Source: Bacteroidota bacterium
GTDB taxonomy: Bacteria; Bacteroidota; Bacteroidia; Bacteroidales; VadinHA17
Direction of reading: 5' to 3'
NCBI GenBank assembly: GCA_030631445.1
Contig: DAOVLD010000003.1
Coordinates: forward strand, 1 to 21,733
Length of the DNA stretch: 21,733 nucleotides
This document shows positions 8,480 to 17,480 of the stretch, in pieces. The position numbers were made by a program, and so were the translations under genes. Positions within the stretch are counted from its first letter, which is position 1. Each line of letters opens with the position of its first letter. The notes under the pieces were generated by a model. The model was given only the letters and a program-made list of their open reading frames with translations, ran no database searches and was not told the origin of the DNA.

Positions 8480-8746
8480 ATGAGTCGATCACTTAAAAAA
8501 GGTCCTTTTATTGACTATAAGCTGGAGAAGCGTATTTTGGAGATGAACGAATCGGGTAAAAAGAAAGTTATTAAAACCTGGTCGAGGCGTTCAATGATTT
8601 CTCCTGATTTCGTTGGACATACGATTGCTGTTCATAACGGAAATAAATTTATTCCGGTTTATATTACAGAAAATATGGTGGGGCATAAATTTGGCGAATT
8701 TGCTCCAACAAGAATTTTCCGCGGACATGGTGGAAGGGACAGATAA
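8480..8746 (+). CDS. rpsS: 30S ribosomal protein S19
   Basis: S19 is an 88-residue 30S head protein that forms a pair with S13 near the A-site tRNA and takes part in intersubunit bridges. The start [18 protein letters not shown], the middle [23 protein letters not shown] and the C-terminal [18 protein letters not shown] are all diagnostic. The gap before it is A/T-only and includes TTAATTAA. rplV follows after 42 bases. Confidence 0.98.
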   Translation: MSRSLKKGPFIDYKLEKRILEMNESGKKKVIKTWSRRSMISPDFVGHTIAVHNGNKFIPVYITENMVGHKFGEFAPTRIFRGHGGRDR

Positions 8747-8788
8747 TTTGTGTCCGGCTTTTAATAATATAAAAAAACCAGATGAGAA

Positions 8789-9214
8789 ATGGGTTCAAGA
8801 AAAAGAAACAGAGCTGAAAAACTAAAGGAAGAAAGAACAAATAAGTATATGGCAGTTCTGAAAAATTGCCCTACATCTCCAAGGAAGATGAGACTTGTTG
8901 TTGATATGGTTAGGGGTGAAGATGTGAATAAAGCTCTTGATATGCTGAAATACAGCCCGAAAGAAGCTTCAAGAAAAGTTGAGAAATTGTTGCTCTCTGC
9001 TATTGCAAACTGGCAGAATAAAAATGAAGGAGTCAGGGTAGAAGACAGTAATCTTTTTATTAAAGAAATATTTGTTGACAGTGGGAGGATGCTAAAACGA
9101 ATACGCCCGGCACCCCAGGGCAGGGCTCATAGAATAAGGAAAAGGTCAAACCATGTTACAATGATATTAGGTAGTTTAAATTTAACAGAAGAACTCTCAA
9201 CAAATAATAAATAG
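8789..9214 (+). CDS. rplV: 50S ribosomal protein L22
   Basis: L22 has 141 residues here. Its beta-hairpin lines the peptide exit tunnel opposite L4. The core runs from [27 protein letters not shown] to the hairpin tip [25 protein letters not shown]. The ATG at 8789 adds a basic N-terminal extension ([20 protein letters not shown]) before the conserved core. This extension is usual in Bacteroidota L22, so I prefer it over the internal ATG at 8849. The stop codon is directly followed by the rpsC ATG with no spacer. Confidence 0.95.
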   Translation: MGSRKRNRAEKLKEERTNKYMAVLKNCPTSPRKMRLVVDMVRGEDVNKALDMLKYSPKEASRKVEKLLLSAIANWQNKNEGVRVEDSNLFIKEIFVDSGRMLKRIRPAPQGRAHRIRKRSNHVTMILGSLNLTEELSTNNK

Positions 9215-9904
9215 ATGGGACAAAAAGTTAATCCGATAGGAAACAGATTAGGTATTATCAAGGGATGGGATTCCAACTGGTACGGTGGAAAAGATTATAC
9301 TATTAAACTTATAGAGGATGCCAAAATTAGGGAATATTTGAATATACGTCTGGCGAAGGCAAACGTTTCAAAGATCATTATCGAAAGAACCCTGAAGATG
9401 ATTACCGTGACCGTTAATACGGCACGTCCGGGAATCATTATCGGTAAAGGCGGGCAAGAAGTTGATAAGCTGAAAGAAGAACTTAAGAAGATTACTAATA
9501 AAGAAGTTCAGATTAATATTTTTGAAGTAAAACGACCAGAACTGGATGCTGTTATCGTTGCAAATAATATTGCCAGACAACTTGAAGGAAAAATTTCTTA
9601 CCGGAGAGCTATTAAAATGGCTATTGCATCAACTATGAGAATGGGGGCTGAAGGAATTAAAGTGTTGATCTCGGGGAGATTAGGTGGGGCTGAAATGGCC
9701 CGGACAGAGACATATAAGGAGGGCAGGATACCGTTGCATACTTTCAGGGCTGATATTGACTATGCTCTGGGCGAGGCACTAACCAAAGTAGGTCTGATTG
9801 GAATAAAAGTATGGATTTGCAAAGGTGAAATAATTGGTAAACGGGACCTTTCTCCAAATATTGGAGCTAAGAGTCCCAGAAGGGGACCAAGGAGAAGAAA
9901 ATAA
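9215..9904 (+). CDS. rpsC: 30S ribosomal protein S3
   Basis: S3 has 229 residues and forms part of the mRNA entry channel and its helicase activity together with S4 and S5. The start [20 protein letters not shown] is diagnostic. A KH domain follows, with the GKGG loop at residues 77-80. The C-terminal domain contains [21 protein letters not shown] and [17 protein letters not shown]. The short basic tail ends PRRGPRRRK. Translation likely depends on re-initiation because the start codon abuts the rplV stop. Confidence 0.98.
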   Translation: MGQKVNPIGNRLGIIKGWDSNWYGGKDYTIKLIEDAKIREYLNIRLAKANVSKIIIERTLKMITVTVNTARPGIIIGKGGQEVDKLKEELKKITNKEVQINIFEVKRPELDAVIVANNIARQLEGKISYRRAIKMAIASTMRMGAEGIKVLISGRLGGAEMARTETYKEGRIPLHTFRADIDYALGEALTKVGLIGIKVWICKGEIIGKRDLSPNIGAKSPRRGPRRRK

Positions 9905-9945
9905 AAAATGATCAAAAAGTTTTAAAATACGAAAGCTGAAAGAAG

Positions 9946-10365
9946 ATGTTACAGCCAAAGAAGACAAAATTTAGAAGAAGCCAGAAAGGAAAAATGAAAG
10001 GTAATGCTAAGAGGGGATATACTCTGGCTTTTGGTTCGTTCGGGATTAAAACTTTGCAGGAAGCATGGATTACCGGAAGGCAAATTGAAGCAGCAAGGCA
10101 GGCTGTTACCCGTCATATGAAGCGTGAAGGACAGATATGGATAAGGATTTTTCCTGATAAACCTATTACTAAGAAACCTGCTGAAGTTAGAATGGGAAAA
10201 GGGAAAGGTGCTCCTGAGGGATTTGTTGCACCAGTATCACCCGGAAGGATCATAATTGAGGCTGAAGGTGTTCCTAAAGCCATAGCAAAGGAAGCGCTCA
10301 GACTTGCAGCACAGAAATTGCCGGTTACAACCAGGTTTGTTGTACGGAATGATTATGTTGAATAA
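9946..10365 (+). CDS. rplP: 50S ribosomal protein L16
   Basis: L16, 139 residues, binds near the A-site tRNA elbow in the large subunit and is needed for peptidyl transferase function. Clear landmarks are [57 protein letters not shown] and [16 protein letters not shown]. It follows rpsC after 41 bases. The ATG is preceded by GAAAGAAG, which is not a convincing Shine-Dalgarno. Confidence 0.98.
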   Translation: MLQPKKTKFRRSQKGKMKGNAKRGYTLAFGSFGIKTLQEAWITGRQIEAARQAVTRHMKREGQIWIRIFPDKPITKKPAEVRMGKGKGAPEGFVAPVSPGRIIIEAEGVPKAIAKEALRLAAQKLPVTTRFVVRNDYVE

Positions 10366-10379
10366 AAAATAATATAGTG

Positions 10380-10586
10380 ATGGATACAGCTGAAATTAAA
10401 GGGTTAACCACTAAGGAAATTAATGAACGTATAGAAAATGAACAGAGTTTTTTGGGCAGGCAAAGAATGAATCATGCCGTGTCTCCGTTGGATAATCCTA
10501 CGAAATTAAAAGAAAGTCGCAGAATTATTGCCAGATTAAAAACTATTCTGCGTCAAAGACAAATGAACGAGGAATTAAACAGTTAG
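10380..10586 (+). CDS. rpmC: 50S ribosomal protein L29
   Basis: This 68-residue helical-hairpin protein lies at the tunnel exit beside L23. It reads MDTAEIKGLTTKEINERIENE and later HAVSPLDNPTKLKESRRIIARLKTILRQR, the family's C-terminal signature region. A GTG at 10377 immediately precedes the ATG at 10380. I chose the ATG because family members start M-x-x-AEI and no ribosome binding site favours the GTG. Confidence 0.95.
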   Translation: MDTAEIKGLTTKEINERIENEQSFLGRQRMNHAVSPLDNPTKLKESRRIIARLKTILRQRQMNEELNS

Positions 10587-10592
10587 TTTTCA

Positions 10593-10850
10593 ATGGAAAA
10601 GAGAAATCTGAGAAAAGAAAGAATAGGGCTTGTGGTAAGTAATAAAATGGAGAAATCTATTGTAGTTGCTGTAAACCGAAAAATGAAACACCCTATTTAT
10701 GGTAAATTTGTGAACAAGACAAGTAAATTTGTTGCTCATGATGAAGAAAACAGGTGCAATATAGGCGACTTAGTAAAGATTATGGAAACCAGGCCACTGA
10801 GCAAAAATAAGGTCTGGCGATTAGTTGAAGTAATTGAAAGAGTTAAATAA
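10593..10850 (+). CDS. rpsQ: 30S ribosomal protein S17
   Basis: S17 is an early-binding 30S protein with an OB fold, here 85 residues. Family blocks are [65 protein letters not shown]. The arrangement rpmC-rpsQ-rplN is kept with gaps of 6 and 2 bases. It closes what is the S10 operon in E. coli, but nothing separates it from the spc genes here. Confidence 0.98.
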   Translation: MEKRNLRKERIGLVVSNKMEKSIVVAVNRKMKHPIYGKFVNKTSKFVAHDEENRCNIGDLVKIMETRPLSKNKVWRLVEVIERVK

Positions 10851-10852
10851 CT

Positions 10853-11218
10853 ATGATACAGCAAGAAAGCAGATTGTCAGTTGCAGATAATACAGGTGCA
10901 AAAGAAGTTCTTTGTATTCGTGTGCTAGGTGGGACGCGTAGAAGATATGCATCTATTGGTGATAAGGTGATTGTTACAGTTAAAAGTGCTTTGCCTTCTG
11001 GTGAAGCCAAAAAAGGTATGGTAAGTACTGCTGTGGTTGTCAGAACCAAAAAGGAAATAAGAAGACCTGACGGATCATATATTCGCTTTGATGATAATGC
11101 TGTTGTTCTTTTGAATAACCTGAATGAGATTCGTGGAACAAGAATATTTGGTCCGGTTCCCAGGGAGCTACGTGAAAAGTATATGAAGATCATATCATTA
11201 GCGCCTGAAGTATTATAA
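10853..11218 (+). CDS. rplN: 50S ribosomal protein L14
   Basis: L14, 121 residues, lies at the subunit interface next to L19 and forms intersubunit bridges. It also is the docking site of the silencing factor RsfS. The sequence [37 protein letters not shown] is diagnostic, as is the C-terminal [16 protein letters not shown]. The start lies two bases after the rpsQ stop, so coupling is likely. It begins the spc block but has no promoter-like site of its own. Confidence 0.98.
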   Translation: MIQQESRLSVADNTGAKEVLCIRVLGGTRRRYASIGDKVIVTVKSALPSGEAKKGMVSTAVVVRTKKEIRRPDGSYIRFDDNAVVLLNNLNEIRGTRIFGPVPRELREKYMKIISLAPEVL

Positions 11219-11236
11219 TTTTAAAAGCATATTCAG

Positions 11237-11560
11237 ATGCATAAGAAATTGCACATAAAAAAAGGAGATACGGTTGTTGTTATTACAGGCGAATCAAAAG
11301 AACAACGTGGCAGAGTTTTAGAAGTTAATCGCAAGACACAACGCGCTCTTGTTGAAGGGGTTAATATAATATCTAAACATACAAAGCCTGATGCTCAAAA
11401 TCCGCAGGGAGGGATTATGAAAAAAGAAGCCCCTGTTCATATTTCAAACCTGATGCTAATTGACCCTTCGAGTGGTGACCCAACACGGATTGGTAGAAAA
11501 TATAATGATAAAAAAAAATTGGTGCGTTATTCAAAAAAATCAGGGGAGGAGATTAAGTAA
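11237..11560 (+). CDS. rplX: 50S ribosomal protein L24
   Basis: L24 is an assembly-initiator protein of the large subunit, here 107 residues. The KOW motif is visible as [38 protein letters not shown], followed by [22 protein letters not shown]. Its last codons (SGEEIK) are written with GGGGAGGAGA, which also serves as a strong Shine-Dalgarno for rplE. Its TAA overlaps the rplE ATG by one base. Confidence 0.97.
   Translation: MHKKLHIKKGDTVVVITGESKEQRGRVLEVNRKTQRALVEGVNIISKHTKPDAQNPQGGIMKKEAPVHISNLMLIDPSSGDPTRIGRKYNDKKKLVRYSKKSGEEIK
11543..11552 (+). promoter_or_regulatory. strong Shine-Dalgarno of rplE inside the rplX coding end
   Basis: GGGGAGGAGA includes a full GGAGG at 11545-11549, about 10 bases before the rplE ATG at 11560. 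It is one of only two clear Shine-Dalgarno sequences among more than 30 starts in this window. The same bases encode G-E-E near the L24 C-terminus, so a purely coding origin is also possible. Confidence 0.55.
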
Positions 11561-12114
11561 TGGAAAATACGCTCACACTGAAAAAGAAATACGATGAGGA
11601 AATAGTTCCTGCATTGAAAAAGGAATTTGGATACAAATCAGTGATGCAGGTCCCAAAATTGCAGAAAATTATAATCAATCAGGGAATTGGCGAAGCTGTT
11701 GCCGACAAAAAGATGATAGATACCGGAGTAGATGAAATGACTGCTATTGCGGGTCAAAAAGCTGTACAAACCAAATCAAAAAAAGATATATCCAATTTCA
11801 AACTCAGAAAGGATATGCCTATTGGTGTTACAGTGACTTTGCGAAGGGATAGAATGTACGAATTTCTGGAAAGACTTATCCGTGTTACGATACCTCGTAT
11901 AAGGGATTTTCGTGGTATTAAAAACAAATTTGATGGACATGGAAATTATACTCTGGGAATTACTGAACAGATAATTTTTCCTGAAATCAATCTTGATAAA
12001 GTTAATAAAATTCAGGGGTTGCAGATATCATTTGTGTCTTCAGCTCAAACAGACGAAGAAGGATTAGCGCTATTAAAAGAATTCGGAATGCCTTTTAAAA
12101 ACATTAATAAATAG
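11560..12114 (+). CDS. rplE: 50S ribosomal protein L5
   Basis: L5, 184 residues, binds 5S rRNA and forms bridge contacts with S13 and the P-site tRNA. Conserved blocks are [80 protein letters not shown]. The start overlaps the rplX stop and is preceded by a strong Shine-Dalgarno, unlike its neighbours. rpsN follows after 5 bases. Confidence 0.98.
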   Translation: MENTLTLKKKYDEEIVPALKKEFGYKSVMQVPKLQKIIINQGIGEAVADKKMIDTGVDEMTAIAGQKAVQTKSKKDISNFKLRKDMPIGVTVTLRRDRMYEFLERLIRVTIPRIRDFRGIKNKFDGHGNYTLGITEQIIFPEINLDKVNKIQGLQISFVSSAQTDEEGLALLKEFGMPFKNINK

Positions 12115-12119
12115 ATCAT

Positions 12120-12389
12120 ATGGCAAAGGAATCAATGAAAGCCCGGGAAGTTAAGCGTAAAAAACTTGTTGATAAGTATGCTGAAAAAAGGGCAAAACTT
12201 AAAGCAGAAGGTGATTATGTTGGGTTAAGCCTACTACCACGAAATTCTAATCCAATTCGTTTGCATAACAGGTGCAATCTTACCGGTCGTCCGAAGGGAT
12301 ATATGAGACAGTTTGGTATTAGCAGGATTACTTTCCGCGAAATGGCAAATAAAGGTTTGATCCCTGGAGTGAAAAAAGCAAGTTGGTAA
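12120..12389 (+). CDS. rpsN: 30S ribosomal protein S14 (zinc-free type)
   Basis: S14, 89 residues, is a late-assembling 30S head protein. The C-terminal half [49 protein letters not shown] is diagnostic. The long form with a single cysteine in NRCNLTGR and no CxxC pairs identifies the zinc-independent (C-) version, as in E. coli. It is followed by a 56-base gap, the longest gap in the supercluster, where I see no promoter-like TAnnTTTG and no hairpin. Confidence 0.98.
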   Translation: MAKESMKAREVKRKKLVDKYAEKRAKLKAEGDYVGLSLLPRNSNPIRLHNRCNLTGRPKGYMRQFGISRITFREMANKGLIPGVKKASW

Positions 12390-12445
12390 ATTGTCTTATC
12401 CAGATAACCGGAAAAAAGGAATAAAGAAATTAAACAAAGAACAAA

Positions 12446-12841
12446 ATGACAGATCCAATAGCAGATTATCTTACGAGAATAAGAAATGCCATACTGGCAA
12501 ATAATAAGGTGGTTGAAATTCCAGCTTCTAATCTTAAGAAGGATATGACCAAAATACTTTTTGATTCGGGCTATATTCTTAACTATAAATTTGTGGATGA
12601 TGATCTTCAGGGGATTATTAAGATAGCTTTAAAATATGATCCGGAAAACAAAAAATCAGCCATAAAATCGCTTAAGAGAGTGAGCCGTCCTGGTTTGAGA
12701 AAGTATACAAGTGCAAGCAAATTACCCAGAGTGCTTAATGGTCTTGGGATAGCAATACTTTCAACTTCACAGGGTGTAATGACCAATAAAGCAGCAAGGA
12801 AGATGAATATTGGTGGTGAAGTTTTATGTTACGTACAATAA
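12446..12841 (+). CDS. rpsH: 30S ribosomal protein S8
   Basis: S8, 131 residues, binds 16S rRNA helix 21 and organises the 30S platform. In E. coli it represses the spc operon by binding near rplE. Landmarks are [19 protein letters not shown] at the N-terminus and [51 protein letters not shown] at the C-terminus. Whether S8 feeds back here cannot be judged, though the unusual rplE start (strong Shine-Dalgarno) is where the E. coli target lies. Confidence 0.98.
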   Translation: MTDPIADYLTRIRNAILANNKVVEIPASNLKKDMTKILFDSGYILNYKFVDDDLQGIIKIALKYDPENKKSAIKSLKRVSRPGLRKYTSASKLPRVLNGLGIAILSTSQGVMTNKAARKMNIGGEVLCYVQ

Positions 12842-12845
12842 GTTT

Positions 12846-12852
12846 AAGGAGA
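12846..12852 (+). promoter_or_regulatory. Shine-Dalgarno sequence of rplF
   Basis: AAGGAGA at 12846-12852 lies 8 bases before the rplF ATG at 12861, a textbook position. It sits in the 19-base gap after rpsH, so it is not constrained by coding. It is one of only two clear Shine-Dalgarno sites in the window. Confidence 0.65.
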
Positions 12853-12860
12853 TTAAATAA

Positions 12861-13412
12861 ATGTCGAGAATAGGAATTTTACCAATTCAATTACCAGAGG
12901 GAGTGACAGTTACAATGAATAATAATGTGATTGTTGTTAAAGGCCCCCTTGGTGAGTTGCATCAGGAAATAAACAAAGACATAAAGGTAAAGATAGAAGA
13001 AAATCATGTGGTTCTGGAAAGATCCACAGATCAGAAACGGCATAAAGCAATGCATGGACTCTATCGTTCATTGGTATTTAATATGGTTACCGGCGTGTCT
13101 GAAGGATATACGATTCAACAGGAATTGGTTGGTGTTGGTTTCAAAGCTGAATCAAAGGGTCAAAGACTGGAACTAAATTTGGGTTATTCGCATGATATTT
13201 TTATTGAATTACCTCCGGAAGTTAAAGTTGAGGCTAAAACTGAACGGAGAAAGAATCCTGTTATTACCTTAAAAAGTCATGATAAACAGCTTATTGGACA
13301 GGTGGCTGCAAAGATTCGTTCATTTCGTCCTCCTGAACCATATAAAGGTAAAGGGATTAAGTTTGTGGGTGAACAAATTAGAAAGAAGGCCGGAAAGGCT
13401 GCAAGTGTTTAA
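12861..13412 (+). CDS. rplF: 50S ribosomal protein L6
   Basis: L6, 183 residues, consists of two repeated alpha/beta domains and lies near the factor-binding site of the large subunit. It starts MSRIGILPIQLPEGV and has the conserved second-domain blocks QELVGVGFKAESKGQRLELNLGYSH and IGQVAAKIRSFRPPEPYKGKGIKFVGE. Length and ends are typical. It has a proper Shine-Dalgarno, unlike nearly all its neighbours. Confidence 0.98.
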   Translation: MSRIGILPIQLPEGVTVTMNNNVIVVKGPLGELHQEINKDIKVKIEENHVVLERSTDQKRHKAMHGLYRSLVFNMVTGVSEGYTIQQELVGVGFKAESKGQRLELNLGYSHDIFIELPPEVKVEAKTERRKNPVITLKSHDKQLIGQVAAKIRSFRPPEPYKGKGIKFVGEQIRKKAGKAASV

Positions 13413-13433
13413 TAGTGTAAAACTAAGTAGGCT

Positions 13434-13793
13434 ATGTCTTTAACAAAGAGTGAAAGAAGGCAAAAAATTAAAATGCGTATCCGTGGGAAACTTTCTGGTA
13501 CGAGTGAAAAACCGAGAATGTCTGTATTCAGAAGTAACAAGCAGATATATGTTCAGTTAGTTGATGATTTTCAGGGCAAAACTTTACTTGCAGCATCATC
13601 TCTTGAGAAAGTTATTGCAGATAAAAAGAATATCACAAAAACCGAGCAAGCCAAATTTGTTGGTAAATTGATTGCGGAAAAATGTAAAAAAGAGGGAATT
13701 AAGCAAGTAGTTTTTGACAGGAACGTATATTTATTCCATGGGAGAGTAAAATCATTAGCCGATGCAGCCCGGGAAAACGGGTTAAAAATTTAA
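13434..13793 (+). CDS. rplR: 50S ribosomal protein L18
   Basis: L18, 119 residues, binds 5S rRNA with L5. The basic N-terminus [44 protein letters not shown] and the C-terminal [26 protein letters not shown] are the usual family ends. Between them lies [29 protein letters not shown]. The rpsE ATG follows after 4 bases. Confidence 0.98.
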   Translation: MSLTKSERRQKIKMRIRGKLSGTSEKPRMSVFRSNKQIYVQLVDDFQGKTLLAASSLEKVIADKKNITKTEQAKFVGKLIAEKCKKEGIKQVVFDRNVYLFHGRVKSLADAARENGLKI

Positions 13794-13797
13794 GATT

Positions 13798-14313
13798 ATG
13801 TCGAACAGTATTAGAAAAGTAAAAACCATCGATCTTGAACTCAAGGACCGACTTGTTGGTATCCAGAGGGTTACAAAGGTTACGAAAGGTGGTCGTACCT
13901 TTAGTTTTTCAGCAATTGTTGTTGTTGGTAATGAAGATGGAATAGTTGGATACGGATTAGGAAAGGCCAGTGAAGTTACAACTGCCATTGCAAAGGGTGT
14001 TGAAGATGCAAAAAAGAACCTTATAAAAGTGCCAATTATTAACGGTACAATTCCTCATGAGCAATTAGCAAAATTTGGTGGTGCAAAGGTTTTTATTAAA
14101 CCTGCATCCAGTGGTACAGGTGTTAAAGCAGGGGGTGCAATGAGAGCTGTGCTTGAAAGTGTCGGAGTAAAGGATGTTCTTGCGAAATCAAAAGGATCAT
14201 CAAACCCGCACAACCTGGTTAAAGCTACCATGCTGGCGTTGCTTGAATTAAGAGACGCATTTTCTGTGGCCAGGCAAAGAGGAATTTCGATGGATAAAGT
14301 TTTTAACGGTTAG
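13798..14313 (+). CDS. rpsE: 30S ribosomal protein S5
   Basis: S5, 171 residues, is part of the mRNA entry site and affects decoding fidelity. The loop [21 protein letters not shown] near the N-terminus is where spectinomycin-resistance changes arise in other bacteria, and nothing there looks altered. The double-stranded-RNA-binding-like fold continues with [25 protein letters not shown], then GTIPHE and a C-terminal half with [34 protein letters not shown]. Confidence 0.98.
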   Translation: MSNSIRKVKTIDLELKDRLVGIQRVTKVTKGGRTFSFSAIVVVGNEDGIVGYGLGKASEVTTAIAKGVEDAKKNLIKVPIINGTIPHEQLAKFGGAKVFIKPASSGTGVKAGGAMRAVLESVGVKDVLAKSKGSSNPHNLVKATMLALLELRDAFSVARQRGISMDKVFNG

Positions 14314-14331
14314 ATTAGAAAGATTTTAGTT

Positions 14332-14511
14332 ATGGCAAAAATTCGCGTAACACAGGTGAAAAGTAAAATAGGTAGTGAAAAGCGTCAGAAAAGAACGCTT
14401 GAAGCACTTGGCTTGAAAAAAATGCAAAGCTCTGTTGAGGTAGAAGCTACGCCACAAATATTGGGAATGGTTAATAAAGTTATTCACCTTGTGAAAGTTG
14501 AAAAATTGTAA
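14332..14511 (+). CDS. rpmD: 50S ribosomal protein L30
   Basis: A short frame of 59 residues begins MAKIRVTQVKSKIGSEKRQKRT and continues EALGLKKMQSSVEVEATPQILGMVNKVIHLVKVEKL. This is the compact bacterial L30, a small large-subunit protein, with the family features V-x-Q-V-KS-IG, R-T-L-ALGL and the final G-M-V-x-KV-HLV. It fills the space between rpsE (18 bases) and rplO (24 bases), where L30 is expected. Confidence 0.96.
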   Translation: MAKIRVTQVKSKIGSEKRQKRTLEALGLKKMQSSVEVEATPQILGMVNKVIHLVKVEKL

Positions 14512-14535
14512 GAATAATATATATGTTTCATTATT

Positions 14536-14988
14536 ATGGATTTAAGTAATTTAAAACCTGCAGAAGGATCAATAAAAAAACCAAAAAGGATTGGAAGAGG
14601 ACAGGGGTCTGGAAGAGGTGGCACTGCTACCAGAGGACATAAGGGTCAGAAATCCAGGTCGGGATACTCAAAGAAAATCGGTTTTGAAGGTGGACAAATG
14701 CCTCTGCAGCGTAGGGTTCCGAAATATGGGTTTACAAATCCCACCAGGAAAGAATATAAAGGTGTGAATCTGGATGTGATCCAGACTCTTGCTGAAAAGA
14801 TAAAGACAGATAAAATAGATATTGAAACACTTGTAAAAGCCGGGTTGGTATCCGGAAAAACTTTGGTGAAAATTCTTGGCAATGGTAAGTTGACTATGAA
14901 ACTTGATGTGAAAGCACATGCTTTCTCAAAGTCAGCACAGGAAGCCATCGAATCCCGGAAAGGAACTGTTGAAAAAATAACTTTCTAA
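14536..14988 (+). CDS. rplO: 50S ribosomal protein L15
   Basis: L15, 150 residues, is a late-assembly large-subunit protein with a long extended N-terminus. That part reads MDLSNLKPAEGSIKKPKRIGRGQGSGRGGTATRGHKGQKSRSG, rich in glycine and basic residues. The globular part includes FEGGQMPLQRRVPKYGF and AHAFSKSAQEAIESRKGTVEKI. Its stop overlaps the secY start by one base (TAATG), a common arrangement coupling L15 and SecY synthesis. Confidence 0.98.
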   Translation: MDLSNLKPAEGSIKKPKRIGRGQGSGRGGTATRGHKGQKSRSGYSKKIGFEGGQMPLQRRVPKYGFTNPTRKEYKGVNLDVIQTLAEKIKTDKIDIETLVKAGLVSGKTLVKILGNGKLTMKLDVKAHAFSKSAQEAIESRKGTVEKITF

Positions 14989-16322
14989 TGAAAGCGATTA
15001 GTACTATAAAGAATATTTTTAGAATTGAAGATCTTCGTAACAGGATCCTTTACACACTTGGTATATTATTAATTTACCGGTTAGGAAAATATGTTACCCT
15101 CCCTGGTATAGATCCTTCTCAGCTTGAGAATCTGCAGGCGCAAACAAAAGAAGGAATAATGGGATTACTGGATATGTTTTCAGGAGGAGCATTTTCACAA
15201 GCTTCGGTTTTTGCGCTTGGTATTATGCCATATATTTCTGCATCGATTGTGATACAATTAATGGGAATTGCTGTTCCATATTTTCAGAGATTACAAAAGG
15301 AAGGGGAAAGCGGAAGAAGGAAGATAAACCAGATAACCAGGTATCTTACAGTTGGTATCTTAATCCTTCAGGCTCCAACATATCTTATGAACCTGCATGC
15401 CCAACTTCCTGAAACTGCATTTGTGCTCAAAGGGTCATTCTTTACTGTTTCATCTGTGATTATCCTTACCACAGGAACAATGTTTGTAATGTGGCTTGGC
15501 GAAAAAATCACAGATAAAGGAATTGGTAATGGTATCTCTCTTATTATTATGATAGGTATTATCGCACGTCTCCCGTCATCTCTGATATTTGAATTTGGGA
15601 CACGTGTAAATGGTTCGGGTGGATTAGTTGGCTTATTAATTGAATTTGTGTTCCTTTTTATTGTAGTACTCGGTACAATTTTACTTGTTCAGGGGACAAG
15701 AAGAATACCTGTTCAATATGCTAAAAGAATTATAGGAAATAAACAATATGGAGGAGTCAGACAATATATCCCCCTAAAAGTTAATGCTGCAGGTGTTATG
15801 CCCATTATTTTTGCTCAGGCAATAATGATGTTGCCGATAATGCTTATTGGATATTCATCTTCAGACTCGGTGTCAGGATTTGCAGCAGCGTTTTCAAATA
15901 TGTATGGGTTTTGGTATAGTTTTGCGTTTGGCATTATGATCATACTGTTTACATATTTCTATACTGCTATTACAATCAATCCTAACCAAATGGCTGAGGA
16001 TATGAAGAAAAACGGGGGATTTATACCCGGAATTAAACCTGGACGAAAAACAGTTGAATTTCTTGATACGATTATGTCAAGAATAACCCTGCCGGGATCA
16101 TTTTTTCTTGCATTAGTTGCAATACTTCCTGCTTTTGCTGTGAATCTTGGCGTGTCCGGGCAATTTGCTCAATTCTATGGTGGAACTTCATTACTTATTT
16201 TAGTTGGTGTTGTTTTGGATACGTTACAACAAATTGAAAGTCACCTGTTAATGCGTCATTATGACGGTTTAATGAAATCAGGAAGAATAAAAGGTAGAAC
16301 AGGTAGTGCTGCTTTAATATAA
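14988..16322 (+). CDS. secY: protein translocase subunit SecY
   Basis: SecY, 444 residues, is the channel of the Sec translocon in the inner membrane. Ten hydrophobic segments can be traced, the first at about 18-36 (ILYTLGILLIYRLG). The plug region MGLLDMFSGGAFSQASVFALGIMPYISASIVIQL (58-91) follows, then a cytosolic loop with GESGRRKINQITRYLT. The loop YAKRIIGNKQYGGVRQYIPLKVNAAGVMPIIFA (244-276) contains the conserved basic patch used by SecA and ribosomes. The late loop has NPNQMAEDMKKNGGFIPGIKPG. There is no adk gene after it. map follows after 13 bases. Confidence 0.98.
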   Translation: MKAISTIKNIFRIEDLRNRILYTLGILLIYRLGKYVTLPGIDPSQLENLQAQTKEGIMGLLDMFSGGAFSQASVFALGIMPYISASIVIQLMGIAVPYFQRLQKEGESGRRKINQITRYLTVGILILQAPTYLMNLHAQLPETAFVLKGSFFTVSSVIILTTGTMFVMWLGEKITDKGIGNGISLIIMIGIIARLPSSLIFEFGTRVNGSGGLVGLLIEFVFLFIVVLGTILLVQGTRRIPVQYAKRIIGNKQYGGVRQYIPLKVNAAGVMPIIFAQAIMMLPIMLIGYSSSDSVSGFAAAFSNMYGFWYSFAFGIMIILFTYFYTAITINPNQMAEDMKKNGGFIPGIKPGRKTVEFLDTIMSRITLPGSFFLALVAILPAFAVNLGVSGQFAQFYGGTSLLILVGVVLDTLQQIESHLLMRHYDGLMKSGRIKGRTGSAALI

Positions 16323-16335
16323 TAAGCGTTCTTTG

Positions 16336-17109
16336 ATGTTTAATTACAAGACCGACAAGGAGATTGAGATACTTAGGGAGAATAACCTGCTTGTATCAAA
16401 AACACTTGCAGAGTTGGCAAAATATATCAAGCCTGGTGTCACAACCCGAAAACTTGATATAATTGCCGAGGAATATATCAGAGACCATGGATCTGAACCC
16501 GGATTTAAGGGATACAACGGTTTTCCTAATACCCTTTGCACTTCAGTTAACAGCCAGGTAGTTCATGGAATACCATCTGGATATGAATTAATTGAAGGCG
16601 ATATTATTTCGATTGATTGTGGAGTTATTAATAATGGATTTTACGGGGATTCGGCCTTTACATTCCCGGTTGGCGAGGTAGATGAGAAAGTGATAAAATT
16701 GCTTAAATATACCCGCGAATCATTAGAGAAAGGTGTTGAGAAGGCAATTCATGGTAATAGACTTGGGGATATTAGTTTTGCTGTTCAGAAGCATGCTGAA
16801 AGTGGTGGTTTTTCTGTTGTTAGGGAAATGGTAGGGCATGGTCTCGGAAGAAGCCTGCATGAACAACCGGAAGTTCCCAATTATGGAAACCGGAACCAGG
16901 GAATTAAATTGAAAAAAGGGCTTGTAATTTGTATTGAACCCATGATAAACATGGGAATGAAAAATATTACCCAGGACCCAAATGGCTGGACCATTCGGAC
17001 AATGGACAATAAACCATCGGCACATTTTGAATATGCCGTTGCAATCGATCACGGGAAAGCAGATGTATTAACCACTTTCCGGTTTATCGATGAAATATTA
17101 AATAATTAA
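16336..17109 (+). CDS. map: methionine aminopeptidase, type I
   Basis: This 257-residue enzyme removes the initiator methionine from new proteins in the cytosol. The five metal ligands of the pita-bread fold are present: D94 (SIDCG), D105 (GDSAFTF), H168 ([10 protein letters not shown]), E201 (CIEPMIN) and E232 (HFEYAVAI). The substrate-site histidine H78 (VVHGIP) is also present. There is no N-terminal zinc or SH3-binding extension. A TTG at 16333 could extend it by one codon, but ATG at 16336 gives the normal start. The secY-map-infA order is typical of the spc region. Confidence 0.97.
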   Translation: MFNYKTDKEIEILRENNLLVSKTLAELAKYIKPGVTTRKLDIIAEEYIRDHGSEPGFKGYNGFPNTLCTSVNSQVVHGIPSGYELIEGDIISIDCGVINNGFYGDSAFTFPVGEVDEKVIKLLKYTRESLEKGVEKAIHGNRLGDISFAVQKHAESGGFSVVREMVGHGLGRSLHEQPEVPNYGNRNQGIKLKKGLVICIEPMINMGMKNITQDPNGWTIRTMDNKPSAHFEYAVAIDHGKADVLTTFRFIDEILNN

Positions 17110-17120
17110 ACAATTTGGTA

Positions 17121-17339
17121 ATGGCGAAACAACAATCAATTGAACAGGATGGTACAATTATTGAAGCCCTGTCTAACGCAATGTTTCGTGTTGAATTAGA
17201 AAACGGACACGTTATTACTGCTCATATTTCAGGGAAGATGCGAATGCATTATATTAAAATTCTTCCCGGGGATAAAGTTAAAGTTGAAATGTCACCTTAT
17301 GATCTTACAAAGGGAAGAATAACGTTCAGGTATAAATAG
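17121..17339 (+). CDS. infA: translation initiation factor IF-1
   Basis: IF-1, 72 residues, binds the 30S A site during initiation. The sequence is the classic OB-fold protein: [72 protein letters not shown], at exactly the family length. A TTG at 17115 would add two residues (M-V), but the ATG at 17121 restores the universal MAK start. It lies 11 bases after map. Confidence 0.98.
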   Translation: MAKQQSIEQDGTIIEALSNAMFRVELENGHVITAHISGKMRMHYIKILPGDKVKVEMSPYDLTKGRITFRYK

Positions 17340-17353
17340 AAAATAAATCGACC

Positions 17354-17470
17354 ATGAAGGTAAAAGCATCTGTTAAGAAGCGTAGTTCTGACTGCAAAAT
17401 CGTTAGAAGAAAAGGAAGACTTTACGTCATTAATAAGAAGAATCCCAGATTTAAACAAAGACAGGGATAA
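17354..17470 (+). CDS. rpmJ: 50S ribosomal protein L36 (zinc-ligand-poor type)
   Basis: A tiny frame of 38 residues starts [15 protein letters not shown] and ends NPRFKQRQG, the L36 signature ends. In zinc-binding L36 the pattern is C-x2-C-x12-C-x4-H. Here only the second cysteine remains (C14), with serine, asparagine and phenylalanine at the other ligand positions, so zinc binding is unlikely. This is the usual Bacteroidota form as I know it. infA-rpmJ-rpsM is the standard order. Confidence 0.95.
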   Translation: MKVKASVKKRSSDCKIVRRKGRLYVINKKNPRFKQRQG

Positions 17471-17480
17471 TAATTTTTTA

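Noticed and set aside
8613..8825. A 70-codon frame overlapping rpsS and the start of rplV
   Set aside because: It is out of frame with both conserved genes and has no family resemblance.
10843..11193. A 116-codon open frame antisense to rplN
   Set aside because: It is fully antisense to the conserved L14 gene, has no recognisable protein features and no promoter or start context. It is a shadow of the coding strand.
12390..12445. The longest gap in the supercluster (rpsN-rpsH) as a promoter or small RNA site
   Set aside because: No TAnnTTTG on the + strand, no stable hairpin and no open frame. It looks like plain A-rich spacer.
14498..14529. Possible promoter before rplO (TTG, 21 bases, TATGTTTC)
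   Set aside because: The -7 box lacks the final G of TAnnTTTG, the spacer is long, and it lies inside a tightly packed operon. It is not better than chance in this AT-rich DNA.
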